Source: Xenorhabdus yunnanensis (GTDB taxonomy: Bacteria; Pseudomonadota; Gammaproteobacteria; Enterobacterales; Enterobacteriaceae). From it: a DNA stretch of 64,000 bases. Made by a program: the position numbers and the translations under genes. Below the pieces are notes generated by a model. That model searched no databases, was not told the DNA's origin, and saw only the letters and a program-made list of their open reading frames with translations. Shown piece after piece: positions 7,508 to 17,620 of this stretch (position 1 is the first letter of the stretch; each line of letters opens with the position of its first letter). The stretch covers positions 1 through 64,000 of the forward strand of contig NZ_JAQRFI010000008.1 of assembly GCF_028598805.1 (NCBI RefSeq), given 5' to 3'.

Positions 7508-8365
7508 TTATTTGGCTATGCCCAGGAAACCAAGGTGGTAACCGACGATGCCTATAACAAAGAAACCGATAATAATCCATAAGGGATTGACTTTTTTCCG
7601 TAATAGCCACATACAACCAAATGTCAGTAGTAGTGGGGCAATACCAGGCAGTAATTGGTCTAGGATGGTTTGAATAGTCGTGACTTTAATCTCACCTGTT
7701 GTTGGATCAGGCACTTTGGAAATAACGAAAGGGATATTGACTTTAGTCCAACTATTAACCAAGGCCCCCATAACAAACAGGCCTAATATTGACGCCCCCT
7801 CTGTCATTTTTTGCAGGAAACCGCCACCCATATCTTTAACGATATCCATTCCCTTCTTATAACCATAGGCTACGCCGTAATAACGGGTCAGAAAACGTAC
7901 CAGGTTGAATAAGATAAAGAACAGTATAGGCCCCATCATACTACCACTCATCGCAATACCGGCACCCAATGCGGCAAAAACAGGTCGGACGGTGCCCCAG
8001 AAAATGGGATCACCAACGCCAGCCAACGGTCCCATCAAACCGACTTTGATCCCGTTTATAGCACCGTCATCAATGTCGGCACCATTGGCACGCTGTTCCT
8101 CCATTGCCATAGTGACACCAAGGATAGGTGCCGCTACATAAGGATGAGTATTAAAGAATTCCAGATGGCGTTTGATAGCCTGTTTGCGTTCTTCAGTATT
8201 TTCGGGATACAAGCGGCGAATAGCAGGAACCATTGAGAAGCAAAATCCCAGTGCCTGCATGCGTTCAAAGTTCCATGAGCCCTGAAACAGATTAGAGCGG
8301 AGGAAAACGCCACGAATATCGCTTTGTGTCAGTTTTTTCTGGCCCATGTTTTTTGTCTCTGACAT
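7508..8365 (-). CDS. manZ: PTS mannose-specific IID component ManZ
   Basis: ManZ is the IID membrane subunit of the mannose/glucose/hexosamine phosphotransferase permease and works in complex with ManY. The sequence carries the family signature regions KLTQSDIRGVFLRSNLFQG near the N-terminus and GVGDPIFWGTVRP, plus C-terminal membrane spans. I choose the ATG at 8365 (MSETKNMGQ) because the AGAGG site is 9 nt upstream. The ATG at 8374 lies directly on that site. The gene follows manY by 13 nt in the manXYZ operon. Confidence 0.94.
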   Translation of the reverse strand: MSETKNMGQKKLTQSDIRGVFLRSNLFQGSWNFERMQALGFCFSMVPAIRRLYPENTEERKQAIKRHLEFFNTHPYVAAPILGVTMAMEEQRANGADIDDGAINGIKVGLMGPLAGVGDPIFWGTVRPVFAALGAGIAMSGSMMGPILFFILFNLVRFLTRYYGVAYGYKKGMDIVKDMGGGFLQKMTEGASILGLFVMGALVNSWTKVNIPFVISKVPDPTTGEIKVTTIQTILDQLLPGIAPLLLTFGCMWLLRKKVNPLWIIIGFFVIGIVGYHLGFLGIAK

Positions 8366-8378
8366 GTTGTTCATCCTC

Positions 8379-9176
8379 TTAATCTAATTCGTTATCAAGG
8401 TCATTTGGGGTATTGCCGGCAGGTGCAGCTACCTGTGATTGATTGTATTTAGGGCTAAGCTGGATATACAGGATCGCCAAGACAGCGCCGGCGATACCAA
8501 GTATAACGAGATTGTGGATATATACTGCGGCCACGAAACCCAGGTAAAAGAAAGGCATCAAGTAGCCGGCACGCATCATATTAATTACCATTGCATAACC
8601 AACAACAACAATCATTCCACCTGCGATATTGAGGCCAGTAGTGACAACTTCTGGAATAGAATTCAGCATATTTTGGACTTCGGAAGTGCCGACAGACAGC
8701 GCCACAACCAATGCCGGAAGAGCAATACGCATTGCCTGAAGTAACAACGCAGAAATATGAAGGGCGCTGATAGCACGAAGATTGCCGTTTTCTGCTGCCT
8801 TGTCGGCTGCGTGCTGGAAACCAACAGTCAGGGTACGGACAATGATAGTCAGAACCTGGCCTGCTGCTGCCAGTGGAATAGCCAGTGCGATACCGGCACC
8901 AACATCTTGCCCACCTGCGATAACCAGAATGGTTGAAATGATGGACGCCAGTGCTGCATCGGGGGCGACGGCCGCACCGATATTCATCCAGCCAAGGGCA
9001 ATCATTTCCAGTGTACCGCCGATGATAATGCCGGATTTTATATCGCCAAGCACTAAGCCGATTAATGTACAAGCGATCAATGGGCGGTGAAATTGAAATT
9101 CATCAAGAATCGAATCCATACCTGCGATACAGGCAACGATGAATATCAACACAAGTTGAACAACGGTAATTTCCAT
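8379..9176 (-). CDS. manY: PTS mannose-specific IIC component ManY
   Basis: ManY is the IIC channel subunit that carries sugar across the inner membrane while IIAB (ManX) phosphorylates it. The 265-aa sequence is hydrophobic throughout with the conserved segments FIVACIAGMDSILDEFQ, GTLEMIALGWMNIGAAVAPD and SVGTSEVQNMLNSIPEVV. It ends with the family-typical DLDNELD tail. It lies 83 nt after manX in the same transcript. The man complex also serves as a receptor for some phages and bacteriocins in enterobacteria (established knowledge). Confidence 0.95.
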   Translation of the reverse strand: MEITVVQLVLIFIVACIAGMDSILDEFQFHRPLIACTLIGLVLGDIKSGIIIGGTLEMIALGWMNIGAAVAPDAALASIISTILVIAGGQDVGAGIALAIPLAAAGQVLTIIVRTLTVGFQHAADKAAENGNLRAISALHISALLLQAMRIALPALVVALSVGTSEVQNMLNSIPEVVTTGLNIAGGMIVVVGYAMVINMMRAGYLMPFFYLGFVAAVYIHNLVILGIAGAVLAILYIQLSPKYNQSQVAAPAGNTPNDLDNELD

Positions 9177-9259
9177 TGTCTTTCTCCTGTAACCAAATGT
9201 AATTTGGTAAGCATTTCGTTATTGAGTAATGGTTAGTAAAATGACATCTGTTTTTATTG

Positions 9260-10234
9260 TTAAACTTTTTTCAGTAAATCCATCATGTTTAAACGGGTAT
9301 CACTGGCAACTTTGCGGGCTTCAAGTTCTATGCCACGAGAGTTCAGTTTTTCAAAGGCCTCAATGTCAGTCCCATCAACGGAAATCGCATTATTGATCTG
9401 GGTTTTTCCTTGACGGAAAGCCATGCCACCGATGTTTATAGATTCGATATTTACGCCGTCTTCTACAATACGCAGGACATCTGTTGGATTGGTAAATAGC
9501 AGCATGACACGTTCACCAGCATATTTGGGGTTGTTGTAAACCCGGACGCACTTGGCAACGTCTATGACGTGGGCGCTGACGCCGGGAGGTGCGACTTGTT
9601 TCAACAAAGTCGAACGAACAGTATCTTGAGCAACTTCATCACTAACCACAATGATACGCTTGACGTTAGTTTCTTTAGTCCAACGGGTGGCAACTTGACC
9701 GTGAATAAGGCGATCATCAATGCGGGCGAGGGCAATCTTCATATGACCGCCCGCAGCAGTAGTTGGTGACACAGTGGTTGCTGAAGCAGGTGCAATGGCT
9801 GGTTTGACAGGTTCGGATTTTGCTGGCTCTTCGGCTTGCTCTGTTTTAAGGGCTCGAACTCCTTCTTTCCCAGCTTCTAATGCAACAGAAACCAGCTCTT
9901 CCATGGATGGATCATCGTCACGACACATGAAAGCTTCAACAAGCATCGGAATGTTTACACCGGTGATGATTTCGTAGTTGTCTTTATCAACAACGATACG
10001 GTTTGCGGCATTGAATGGGCTGCCACCCCAAGTATCGACAAAAAACAGAACTCCTTGTTCTGTATCAAGCGATTCTAGTTTTTTATTGTATTTATCGAAT
10101 AATGTATCAGCATTTTCACCGGGCACAAAGTCGATATAAGAAACATTTTCTTGCTCTCCAATCAACATCTCTGTGGTATGAAGCAGTTGTTCTGCCGCAG
10201 CCCCGTGTGTGCCAATCATAATGGCTATACTCAC
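9260..10234 (-). CDS. manX: PTS mannose-specific IIAB component ManX
   Basis: ManX receives phosphate from HPr on IIA and passes it to IIB and then to the incoming sugar. The IIA domain (about residues 1-135) has the phospho-histidine in GTHG (His10). An Ala/Pro/Thr-rich linker (about 137-165) leads to the IIB domain with RIDDRLIHGQV. The true start is a GTG preceded by AAGGGG at 7 nt, which places His10 as in E. coli; the open frame extends 16 codons further without family support. It is the first gene of manXYZ. Confidence 0.93.
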   Translation of the reverse strand: MSIAIMIGTHGAAAEQLLHTTEMLIGEQENVSYIDFVPGENADTLFDKYNKKLESLDTEQGVLFFVDTWGGSPFNAANRIVVDKDNYEIITGVNIPMLVEAFMCRDDDPSMEELVSVALEAGKEGVRALKTEQAEEPAKSEPVKPAIAPASATTVSPTTAAGGHMKIALARIDDRLIHGQVATRWTKETNVKRIIVVSDEVAQDTVRSTLLKQVAPPGVSAHVIDVAKCVRVYNNPKYAGERVMLLFTNPTDVLRIVEDGVNIESINIGGMAFRQGKTQINNAISVDGTDIEAFEKLNSRGIELEARKVASDTRLNMMDLLKKV

Positions 10235-10775
10235 TTGTTTTCCCCTTTCTTTAACAATTGAATTCAAACCTACTGCAAGCACATACTCAATATTTCTAAT
10301 GTATTGAATCTTCTATCAATGAATAGGATAGTTGTGAATATGAAACTGTATCGAAAATCTATCTCAAAATTTCATTTCGTATGGTTTTATATTTCGTTAC
10401 ATAAGAAAATATGTCGTTAGATTATCATTTGAAGCCTTCAAGAAAATTGCTATCAGTCAGAAAAATTAAGATAGACTGTTTTGATAGGCCAAAATAAGAT
10501 TTTATACTAATTAATTGTAAAATTTTATTTTTTAATATTGTATATTTATTGTGAATAGGGATTTACATCTGTTTCCGGTAACATTTTATTAATTTTTTGA
10601 TAAAAAAATTGTGATGTTTTTATCGCGAAATGGAAAATAATGTACTTTAGTAATTCGTTTCAGCCAAAAAAATATCCCTACCGAATAGAAGGGATATTAT
10701 TTCAGATAGACTGTAGATGTAGCAAAGATAGGCAACAATATCACTCATTACAGGATGAATAAGTGATATTTTGTA
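10235..10775. other. Intergenic region manX-sdaA
   Basis: This 541-bp AT-rich interval must hold the manXYZ promoter (minus strand) and the sdaA terminator. CRP and Mlc control of manXYZ is known in E. coli. I see only weak TGTGA half-sites (for example 10610-10614) and no full operator. No ORF is convincing. Confidence 0.5.
10664..10698 (-). terminator. Terminator of sdaA
   Basis: On the minus strand a 9-bp stem (10671-10679 with 10690-10698) is followed by a run of seven T residues, about 75 nt after the sdaA stop. This is canonical intrinsic terminator form. Confidence 0.8.
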
Positions 10776-12140
10776 TTAGTCACACTGAACTTTTATTGCT
10801 AAGCCGCCGCGTGAAGTTTCACGGTATTTCGCGTTCATATCTTTACCAGTTTCATACATGGTTTCAATGACCTTATCGAGTGAAACACGTGGTTCACTGG
10901 TACGGCGCATTGCCATACGAGAAGCATTGATTGCCTTGACTGACGCAATAGCATTACGTTCAATACAAGGAACTTGCACTTGGCCTGCAACAGGGTCACA
11001 AGTCAGGCCAAGGTTATGTTCCATGCCAATTTCTGCTGCGATGCATACCTGCTCAGGGCTACCCCCAAGTAATTCTGCAAGGCCGGCTGCTGCCATAGAG
11101 CAAGCAACACCAACTTCACCCTGACAGCCGACTTCAGCGCCAGAAATAGAGGCATTCATCTTATATAAGATACCGACTGCACCAGAAGCCAGGAAATAGC
11201 GGGTATACAATTCTGGTGTTACTGGCTCAATACAGTGGTTGTAATAGGCCAAAACGGCAGGGACGATCCCACATGCGCCATTGGTTGGTGCTGTAACAAC
11301 ACGGCCACCAGCGGCATTTTCTTCATTGACGGCCAATGCAAACATATTGATTAAATCAACAACATTCATTGGGTCATTGGACAATTTGTTCGATGATGTC
11401 AGCATACGATGTAATGCTGCTGCGCGACGAGGAACACGTAATGGGCCTGGCAAAACCCCTTCTGTGGTCAGACCACGATCGATACAGGCTTGCATGGTTG
11501 CCCATACATCTGCGAAATACTCAGCGATTTCTTCTTTGCTGTGTAAATCCAATTCATTTTTCATCATCAAGCCAGAAACGGACAAACCTGTTTTGCTACA
11601 GTTCATCAGCAGTTCTGCCGCGGAGCTGTATGGGTAAGAAACAGGTCTGGTATTTTGGGATGGCTTGCCAAAATGTTCTTCATCAACAATGAAACCACCA
11701 CCGATAGAGTAGTAGGTTTTGCTGTAGATTTTTTTATCACCAGCGAACGCATGAATTTGCATGCCGTTTTCGTGCAGTGATAGGTTATCGCTACGGAAGT
11801 TCATACCGCCATCGCGAGGAAAATCGACTTCCTGTAAACCGTTTGCCAATGGCAAACGTTGAGTTCGCTCAACATCACGAATAAAACCTGGAATTGAATC
11901 AATATCAACGGTTGCTGGCATATTACCCGCCAGACCCATGATGATAGCGATATCCGTATGGTGACCTTTTCCGGTTAATGAAAGTGAGCCGTATATATCA
12001 ACAGCTACACGCGTGATAGAGGACATTACTCCCTGGTTTACAAGATCATCGACAAATTGTTTGCCTGCTTTCATAGGACCAACAGTATGAGAGCTGGATG
12101 GGCCAATACCCACCTTAAACATGTCGAAAACGCTAATCAC
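10776..12140 (-). CDS. sdaA: L-serine ammonia-lyase (L-serine dehydratase)
   Basis: This iron-sulfur enzyme deaminates L-serine to pyruvate and ammonia. The 454-aa length equals E. coli SdaA. The N-terminal beta domain begins MISVFDMFKVGIGPSSSHT. The alpha domain carries TAPTNGACGIVPAVLAYY, SISGAEVGCQGEVGVACSM and the cysteine pair in CDPVAGQVQVPC used for the 4Fe-4S cluster. Context (nudL-pabB-yoaH beyond its 5' end) matches E. coli sdaA rather than sdaB. It is transcribed alone, with its own terminator downstream. Confidence 0.95.
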   Translation of the reverse strand: MISVFDMFKVGIGPSSSHTVGPMKAGKQFVDDLVNQGVMSSITRVAVDIYGSLSLTGKGHHTDIAIIMGLAGNMPATVDIDSIPGFIRDVERTQRLPLANGLQEVDFPRDGGMNFRSDNLSLHENGMQIHAFAGDKKIYSKTYYSIGGGFIVDEEHFGKPSQNTRPVSYPYSSAAELLMNCSKTGLSVSGLMMKNELDLHSKEEIAEYFADVWATMQACIDRGLTTEGVLPGPLRVPRRAAALHRMLTSSNKLSNDPMNVVDLINMFALAVNEENAAGGRVVTAPTNGACGIVPAVLAYYNHCIEPVTPELYTRYFLASGAVGILYKMNASISGAEVGCQGEVGVACSMAAAGLAELLGGSPEQVCIAAEIGMEHNLGLTCDPVAGQVQVPCIERNAIASVKAINASRMAMRRTSEPRVSLDKVIETMYETGKDMNAKYRETSRGGLAIKVQCD

Positions 12141-12309
12141 GCCAGACTCCTTTAAGAAGAAAGAGATATAGTTATATATATTAAAGCGCGCTACTTTACT
12201 GTTATTTAGTAGTGTTGATAAAGGAGTTTACAGTTTTTTTTTAATTATAATAGCAATTGATATGATTATGGATAAATAATGCACAGTTTTATAGCGTTTT
12301 GTGTCCAAT

Positions 12310-12879
12310 TCAAGGTGTTTTTTGAACTTGTTGTGCTAAGCGATAAATAATGGCGGCAGTTAATCCCCAAATCATATGCTTTTGGTGCCAATAAAAATAG
12401 ACTCGGTGCTGTCGGTTACGGCGTTTTATATCCAGATACCGATAATGGGGAAGGGAAAGCGCATCAAACAGTGGAATTTCAAAAATGTTTGCTACTTCTG
12501 CGGGGTTTGTCTGAAAAGAAATGGGCTCGGAAATTAGCCCGATTACTGGAGTGACACAATAACCTCCAATACTATCTAAAGGGGCTAATTGCCCCAATAT
12601 TTGCACTTTATCTTGCGGTAAACTGACTTCTTCTTCTGCCTCACGCAAGGCAGTGGCAATAAGGGAAGGGTCTTCAGGATCTGCTGCTCCGCCCGGAAAA
12701 GCAATTTGTCCTGCGTGAGAGCGAAGATTTGCAGAACGTTGGGTGAATAACAACGTTGGTTCTGGCTTACATATAATCGGTAATAATACTGCGGCATTCC
12801 GTTGGTTGCTCGGCAAATGTGCTGGGTGTGCAGGAAGTTGTAATTGAAACCGATGGATGAAGTCAGAAATCGATATCAT
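12310..12879 (-). CDS. nudL: NUDIX CoA pyrophosphatase NudL
   Basis: NudL belongs to the NUDIX hydrolases that split coenzyme A or its derivatives to adenosine 3',5'-bisphosphate and phosphopantetheine. The 189-aa protein has the NUDIX signature GGAADPEDPSLIATALREAEEE-type box in about residues 63-84, preceded by the LRSHAGQIAFPGG segment characteristic of this subfamily. Its ATG overlaps the pabB stop by 4 nt, so the two genes are translationally coupled, as in E. coli. Confidence 0.92.
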   Translation of the reverse strand: MISISDFIHRFQLQLPAHPAHLPSNQRNAAVLLPIICKPEPTLLFTQRSANLRSHAGQIAFPGGAADPEDPSLIATALREAEEEVSLPQDKVQILGQLAPLDSIGGYCVTPVIGLISEPISFQTNPAEVANIFEIPLFDALSLPHYRYLDIKRRNRQHRVYFYWHQKHMIWGLTAAIIYRLAQQVQKTP

Positions 12880-14291
12880 GGTATATAGAGTTCCCCTAAT
12901 TGAGGTAAGATTCGTCCGAGTTTATCAAATGCTTCCTGATATTCTTTTTCAGCGATGCTGTCTGCGACTATACCGCCACCTGCCCAACAGTAAATTTTTC
13001 CTTTTTCTGTCAGTAAGGTACGGATGGTAATATTGCTGTCCATTGTACCGCAGAAACTAATATAGCCAATAGCACCGCAATATCCATGTCTGCGATGCGG
13101 TTCTAACTCTTCAATGATTTCCATGGCTCGAATTTTAGGGGCGCCAGTAATTGAACCACCAGGAAAACAAGCGCGGAGTAAATCAGTAGCATGATAGATA
13201 TCAGGCAAAACTGCTGTTATGGTGCTGACAAGATGGTGTACTGCCGGAAAAGGCTCAACAATAAATAACTCAGGTACTTTGACAGAGCCTGGTATCGCAA
13301 CCCGCCCAATGTCATTTCTCAGTAGGTCAACAATCATCAGGTTTTCAGCGCGATCTTTTCGTGAATTGGCTAATTTTTTTGCTTGTAGCTGATCTTCTGC
13401 AGGATCTTCCAATCGTGGCAATGTTCCTTTTATCGGACGGGTCTGAATGTGATTGTCTTCCAAAAGAATAAAGCGTTCAGGTGAAACACTGATAACGCAG
13501 TGTTCAGGTAAACGGATAAAGGCAGAGAAGGGAGCACGGTTACTCTCATTGAGCTGGGTAAATGCTTGCCATTCATCTCCCTTATAATTGGCATGGAACC
13601 GCTGCGATAAATTGACTTGATAGCAATCTCCATCTCGTAGATAGCGATGGATTTGAGCAATTTTTTCTTGGTATTGCTGTGCTGCCATGTTGGATTGCCA
13701 TTGACTTGTCAGAGTAAAGTCTTCTTTTTTATTTTCTCGCAGAGACTCTAACCATGTCAGTCGTTCGTCAATATTGTGGTAGCTCAGTAATGTCGCTCTC
13801 TGTAGCTGATGATCAATAATCAAACCCCAATCGTAGATACCCATGGCCATATCGGGAAAATTCAGTTCATTGACGGCTAATTCGGGTAATTTTTCGATGC
13901 GTCGCCCGAGATCGTATCCCCATATACCTAATGCCCCTCCTTGAAAAGGTAGGTCAGGATCAAACTGAGCATTGATATCATAGGTACGAAGATGTTCTTT
14001 TAATAGCAGGAAGGGATCTTCCTGAGAAAGAGAAACCTTACCATTATGATTAATTTCGGTCGATTCTCTTTGGGTAACAAGTGTTGTCACAGGTTCTGCG
14101 ACGAGAATATCAAATCGATTATGTGGATGTTCCGCAGTTCCAGAATGTAGCAACATGGCCCAAGGTAATGCAGAAAGGGGAGCAAAATAGTGAATAGCAA
14201 GATTAGGAGAATAAGGTAGTTGTCGTTTTTGTAATGCAATTTTCATGACGGAATCAGTGTTGGTATTTGGCAAATTCACAAGAAATAACAT
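12876..14291 (-). CDS. pabB: Aminodeoxychorismate synthase component I PabB
   Basis: With glutamine amidotransferase PabA, this chorismate-utilising enzyme makes 4-amino-4-deoxychorismate for folate synthesis. The N-terminal half is the anthranilate synthase I-like domain (GGALGIWGYDLGRR). The C-terminal chorismate-binding domain has DRAENLMIVDLLRNDIGRV, FPGGSITGAPKIRAMEII and the end motif AGGGIVADS. Neither the start at 14291 nor the internal ATG at 14246 has a strong ribosome-binding site. The family starts nearer the latter, so the first 15 residues are uncertain. It is coupled to nudL. Confidence 0.93.
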   Translation of the reverse strand: MLFLVNLPNTNTDSVMKIALQKRQLPYSPNLAIHYFAPLSALPWAMLLHSGTAEHPHNRFDILVAEPVTTLVTQRESTEINHNGKVSLSQEDPFLLLKEHLRTYDINAQFDPDLPFQGGALGIWGYDLGRRIEKLPELAVNELNFPDMAMGIYDWGLIIDHQLQRATLLSYHNIDERLTWLESLRENKKEDFTLTSQWQSNMAAQQYQEKIAQIHRYLRDGDCYQVNLSQRFHANYKGDEWQAFTQLNESNRAPFSAFIRLPEHCVISVSPERFILLEDNHIQTRPIKGTLPRLEDPAEDQLQAKKLANSRKDRAENLMIVDLLRNDIGRVAIPGSVKVPELFIVEPFPAVHHLVSTITAVLPDIYHATDLLRACFPGGSITGAPKIRAMEIIEELEPHRRHGYCGAIGYISFCGTMDSNITIRTLLTEKGKIYCWAGGGIVADSIAEKEYQEAFDKLGRILPQLGELYIP

Positions 14292-14396
14292 ATTAATCCG
14301 CGGAGATTATCACACAATCTTACTCCTGACTTGGGATAAAAAAGGCTATAATCGCCATTTGCCATTAATCGTTATATTTTGTTTGAGGTTATAGCT

Positions 14397-14579
14397 ATGT
14401 TTTCAGGTATGCCAGCATTATCCCATGAAGAGCAGCAAGCTGCTGTAGAAAGGATCCATCAGCTCATTTCAGAAGGGATGAGCAGTGGAGAAGCCATTGT
14501 CATCGTAGCTCAGGAATTACGTGAAAATCATCAAGATAATGAGCAGATCCATGTTTTATTTGAGGATGATGAAGAATAG
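14397..14579 (+). CDS. yoaH: UPF0181 protein YoaH
   Basis: A 60-aa conserved protein of unknown function, divergent from pabB as in E. coli. It shows the family pattern [22 protein letters not shown] and an acidic C-terminus (FEDDEE). The start is the ATG with GAGG 8 nt upstream; an earlier in-frame ATG at 14379 is not supported. Confidence 0.9.
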   Translation: MFSGMPALSHEEQQAAVERIHQLISEGMSSGEAIVIVAQELRENHQDNEQIHVLFEDDEE

Positions 14580-14681
14580 TTGCAACGCATTTTTAACAAA
14601 ACTCACATAATTACTTTCTACTACATGTTAATTTACCGAAACTTTTAATCCATATTATTTGGATGGTAATAGGAGGTAATA

Positions 14682-15053
14682 ATGAAGGCAAATCAGTTTA
14701 TTCGTCGTATTGGTTTATTGAGTGCAGGTGTTCTGCTTTCTGTTTCGTTCACTGTAACGGCTGCTGAGAATGAGCGTGTGGCAAAGTTTATTTCTTGTAA
14801 AAATTTAACCAAAGATCAAGTAGCGGCACAGGTTAAGCAAGATTTTTTACAACATCGTATTAATCACTGGGATAAAGACAGAAAGCAATTAGGTACTGCA
14901 AAACTGATTGCATGGGTAAATGTCAATGATATTACTGGTGATACAAACTCTTTGCAGGTTCCACTTATTGTCCGGGGTACAAAAAAGGACAAAAGTTACA
15001 GTGTCACAATTGATTGCCAAAAAGAGTCAATTAGTTATAGTGAAGTAAAATAA
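14682..15053 (+). CDS. yebF: YebF-family exported protein
   Basis: A 123-aa protein with a clear signal peptide (RRIGLLSAGVLLSVSFTVTA, cleavage near Ala28) and a small mature domain with one cysteine pair (ISCKNL and IDCQKE). This matches YebF, which in E. coli laboratory strains is released into the medium through outer-membrane porins (established knowledge). Its biological role is not known. An AGGAGG site lies 8 nt before the ATG. It stands between yoaH and pip as a single gene. Confidence 0.85.
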   Translation: MKANQFIRRIGLLSAGVLLSVSFTVTAAENERVAKFISCKNLTKDQVAAQVKQDFLQHRINHWDKDRKQLGTAKLIAWVNVNDITGDTNSLQVPLIVRGTKKDKSYSVTIDCQKESISYSEVK

Positions 15054-15124
15054 ATAATTTGTCACGTTATCTTTTAAATATGTGCGGGATATTGGGAAGG
15101 TATCCCGTTTTGTTTAAAGAGTGA

Positions 15125-16087
<963 letters not shown>

Positions 16088-16131
16088 CTGAAATAACCAC
16101 CCGCAAAGAGGTGGTTATCCTTTTCATTTTC

Positions 16132-16362
16132 TTAACGACTTCTTGGCTCATAAGGCAAACGTGACAGAAATCTCGATTGCTGGCGGTAGTGGTGCAAGCG
16201 TTGTTGGAAATATTCTCGCAGATGTGGTGGTTGTGCTTGCTCAACGGTGTCAGGAATAACAGGCATGTTATAGCGCTCTTTAAAAGCAACACCGGATGCT
16301 GCTAAATCAATATTGATCTTATCCATCTCATCTTTAGATAATTTGGCTAAGTTATGTTCCAT
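16132..16362 (-). CDS. holE: DNA polymerase III theta subunit HolE
   Basis: Theta is the small accessory subunit of the Pol III core that binds and stabilises the epsilon proofreading exonuclease. The 76-aa length is identical to E. coli HolE, and the conserved blocks [21 protein letters not shown] and [12 protein letters not shown] are visible, with the C-terminal SRLPYEP. The start follows an AGAGGT site. Confidence 0.95.
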   Translation of the reverse strand: MEHNLAKLSKDEMDKINIDLAASGVAFKERYNMPVIPDTVEQAQPPHLREYFQQRLHHYRQQSRFLSRLPYEPRSR

Positions 16363-16698
16363 TATGACCTCTCTGAAAATTTATTTTTTATTTCTCTTGG
16401 AAGAAAATTAATCGACTCGTTTTTGTTTAGCAAGTTGTTTAAATAAGGTCAAAAAAACGTCTTGTAAATATAAATAATATCAATTCTCATTTATATTAAA
16501 AAATGCTTTTTTGAATAAAAGTATAATTAAATAAAACTGATTCTTATTTCCTTATGTTTAATGAGATTTATTCTTGTTGATTTTTATTTATAAATGGTTA
16601 TTTATCAAATTGTTAGTTATTTTAATTTTATTTTTGTCTTATGTGATTTTAATTGGCATAATACGCCGAGTTTAATGAATTATTAGGAGGGGTGGCCG
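16363..16698. other. Intergenic region holE-ftnA with Fur-like half sites
   Basis: 336 bp, strongly AT-rich. Three related half-sites (ATTCTCAT at 16493, ATTCTTAT at 16540, ATTCTTGT at 16570) resemble halves of Fur boxes. E. coli ftnA is activated through an upstream Fur-box array, but these matches are weak. No ORF is seen. Confidence 0.35.
16634..16662 (+). promoter_or_regulatory. Probable ftnA promoter
   Basis: TTGTCT at 16634-16639 and CATAAT at 16657-16662 are separated by 17 bp, a good sigma70 arrangement about 37 bp before the ftnA start codon. Confidence 0.55.
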
Positions 16699-17205
16699 AT
16701 GTTAAAACAAGAAATGATCAAAAAATTAAATGAGCAATTAAATTTAGAATTTTATTCTGCGAATTTATACCTGCAAATGAGTGCATGGTGTAGTGATAAC
16801 GGTTATGAAGGCGCAGCAGCATTTTTGAGAACTCATTCACAAGAAGAAATGCAGCATATGCAACGCCTGTTTGATTATTTGGGGGACACTGGTTCAATGC
16901 CTGTATTGGGTGCTATTCAGGCTCCTCCTGTTGAGTTCAATTCTATCTCTGATGTGTTTAATCAGACTTATGAGCATGAAAAATTGATCACAGAAGAGAT
17001 CAATAAACTTGCTCATGTAGCGATGACGACACAAGACTACTCCACTTTTAATTTCTTGCAATGGTATGTTGCTGAACAGCATGAAGAAGAAAAACTGTTC
17101 AAATCCATTCTAGATAAATTGGGTATGGTAGGTGAAAGTGGAAAGGCTCTGTTCTTGTTGGATAAAGAGCTTAAGGGATTGTCTATGGCACCAGCACACG
17201 CCTGA
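16699..17205 (+). CDS. ftnA: Bacterial non-haem ferritin FtnA
   Basis: A 24-mer cage protein that oxidises Fe2+ and stores it as a mineral core. The 168-aa four-helix protein has the ferroxidase ligands of the family: Glu in [12 protein letters not shown], the EEMQHM pair and the [11 protein letters not shown] helix. An AGGAGG site lies 8 nt before the ATG. The stop codon abuts an ERIC element. Its place between holE and copC differs from E. coli and suggests local rearrangement. Confidence 0.95.
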   Translation: MLKQEMIKKLNEQLNLEFYSANLYLQMSAWCSDNGYEGAAAFLRTHSQEEMQHMQRLFDYLGDTGSMPVLGAIQAPPVEFNSISDVFNQTYEHEKLITEEINKLAHVAMTTQDYSTFNFLQWYVAEQHEEEKLFKSILDKLGMVGESGKALFLLDKELKGLSMAPAHA

Positions 17206-17321
17206 TATACCCTTCGTCTTTCAAGTTGCCTGCGTTCACTCACCCCGGTCACATAGTTATCTATGCTCCCGGGGATTCGCTCCCTTGCCGCCGCGACGCA
17301 TCTTGAAATCTATTGGGTATA
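17206..17321. repeat. Complete ERIC element
   Basis: A near full-length Enterobacterial Repetitive Intergenic Consensus copy: TATACCCTTCG end, CTTTCAAGTTGC, CACTCACCCCGGTCACATAG, a central ATCTATGCTCC, GGGGATTCGC and the ATTGGGTATA end. It starts at the base after the ftnA stop codon, so it must be in the ftnA transcript. Confidence 0.9.
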
Positions 17322-17385
17322 TATATTCTTCATCTTTCAATTTGCTGTTTTGCTGGCTACTCTGCTACTTGAAATCGACAGGGTG
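17322..17385. repeat. Short diverged ERIC-like copy in tandem
   Basis: Directly after the complete ERIC, the order of blocks CATCTTTCAA, TTTGCTGGCT, CTACTTGAAAT and CAGGGT repeats the short internally deleted ERIC form seen at 53662-53727. It is a degenerate tandem copy. I see nothing further in 17386-17620 except the copC upstream region. Confidence 0.5.
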
Positions 17386-17620
17386 GAGATAGCCAGATAA
17401 ACCAATTTGATCTGTTTTTCCACCGTACTTCCTGTTTTTCGCGTGTTTTTTCATGCATTGTGAAATTGGAGTTACGGTTCCCTCTTTTTATCTCTATTTT
17501 TGCGTAGTGCTTCACAGGTCAAGACATTATTTGCCGATTGCCGCAGATTAAACAAATTTTTTGATATAGAATCCCCGCTCAGTTATAAAAAATTCATCTG
17601 CATATTAAAGGGTTATCTAT

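Noticed and set aside
8581-9072. A 163-codon minus-strand ORF inside manY
   Set aside because: It is in another frame of the well-conserved manY gene; its Cys/Trp/Arg/Tyr-rich composition is typical of a shadow frame.
10540-10640. CRP sites controlling manXYZ or sdaA
   Set aside because: Only TGTGA half-sites occur; the second halves do not match the consensus.
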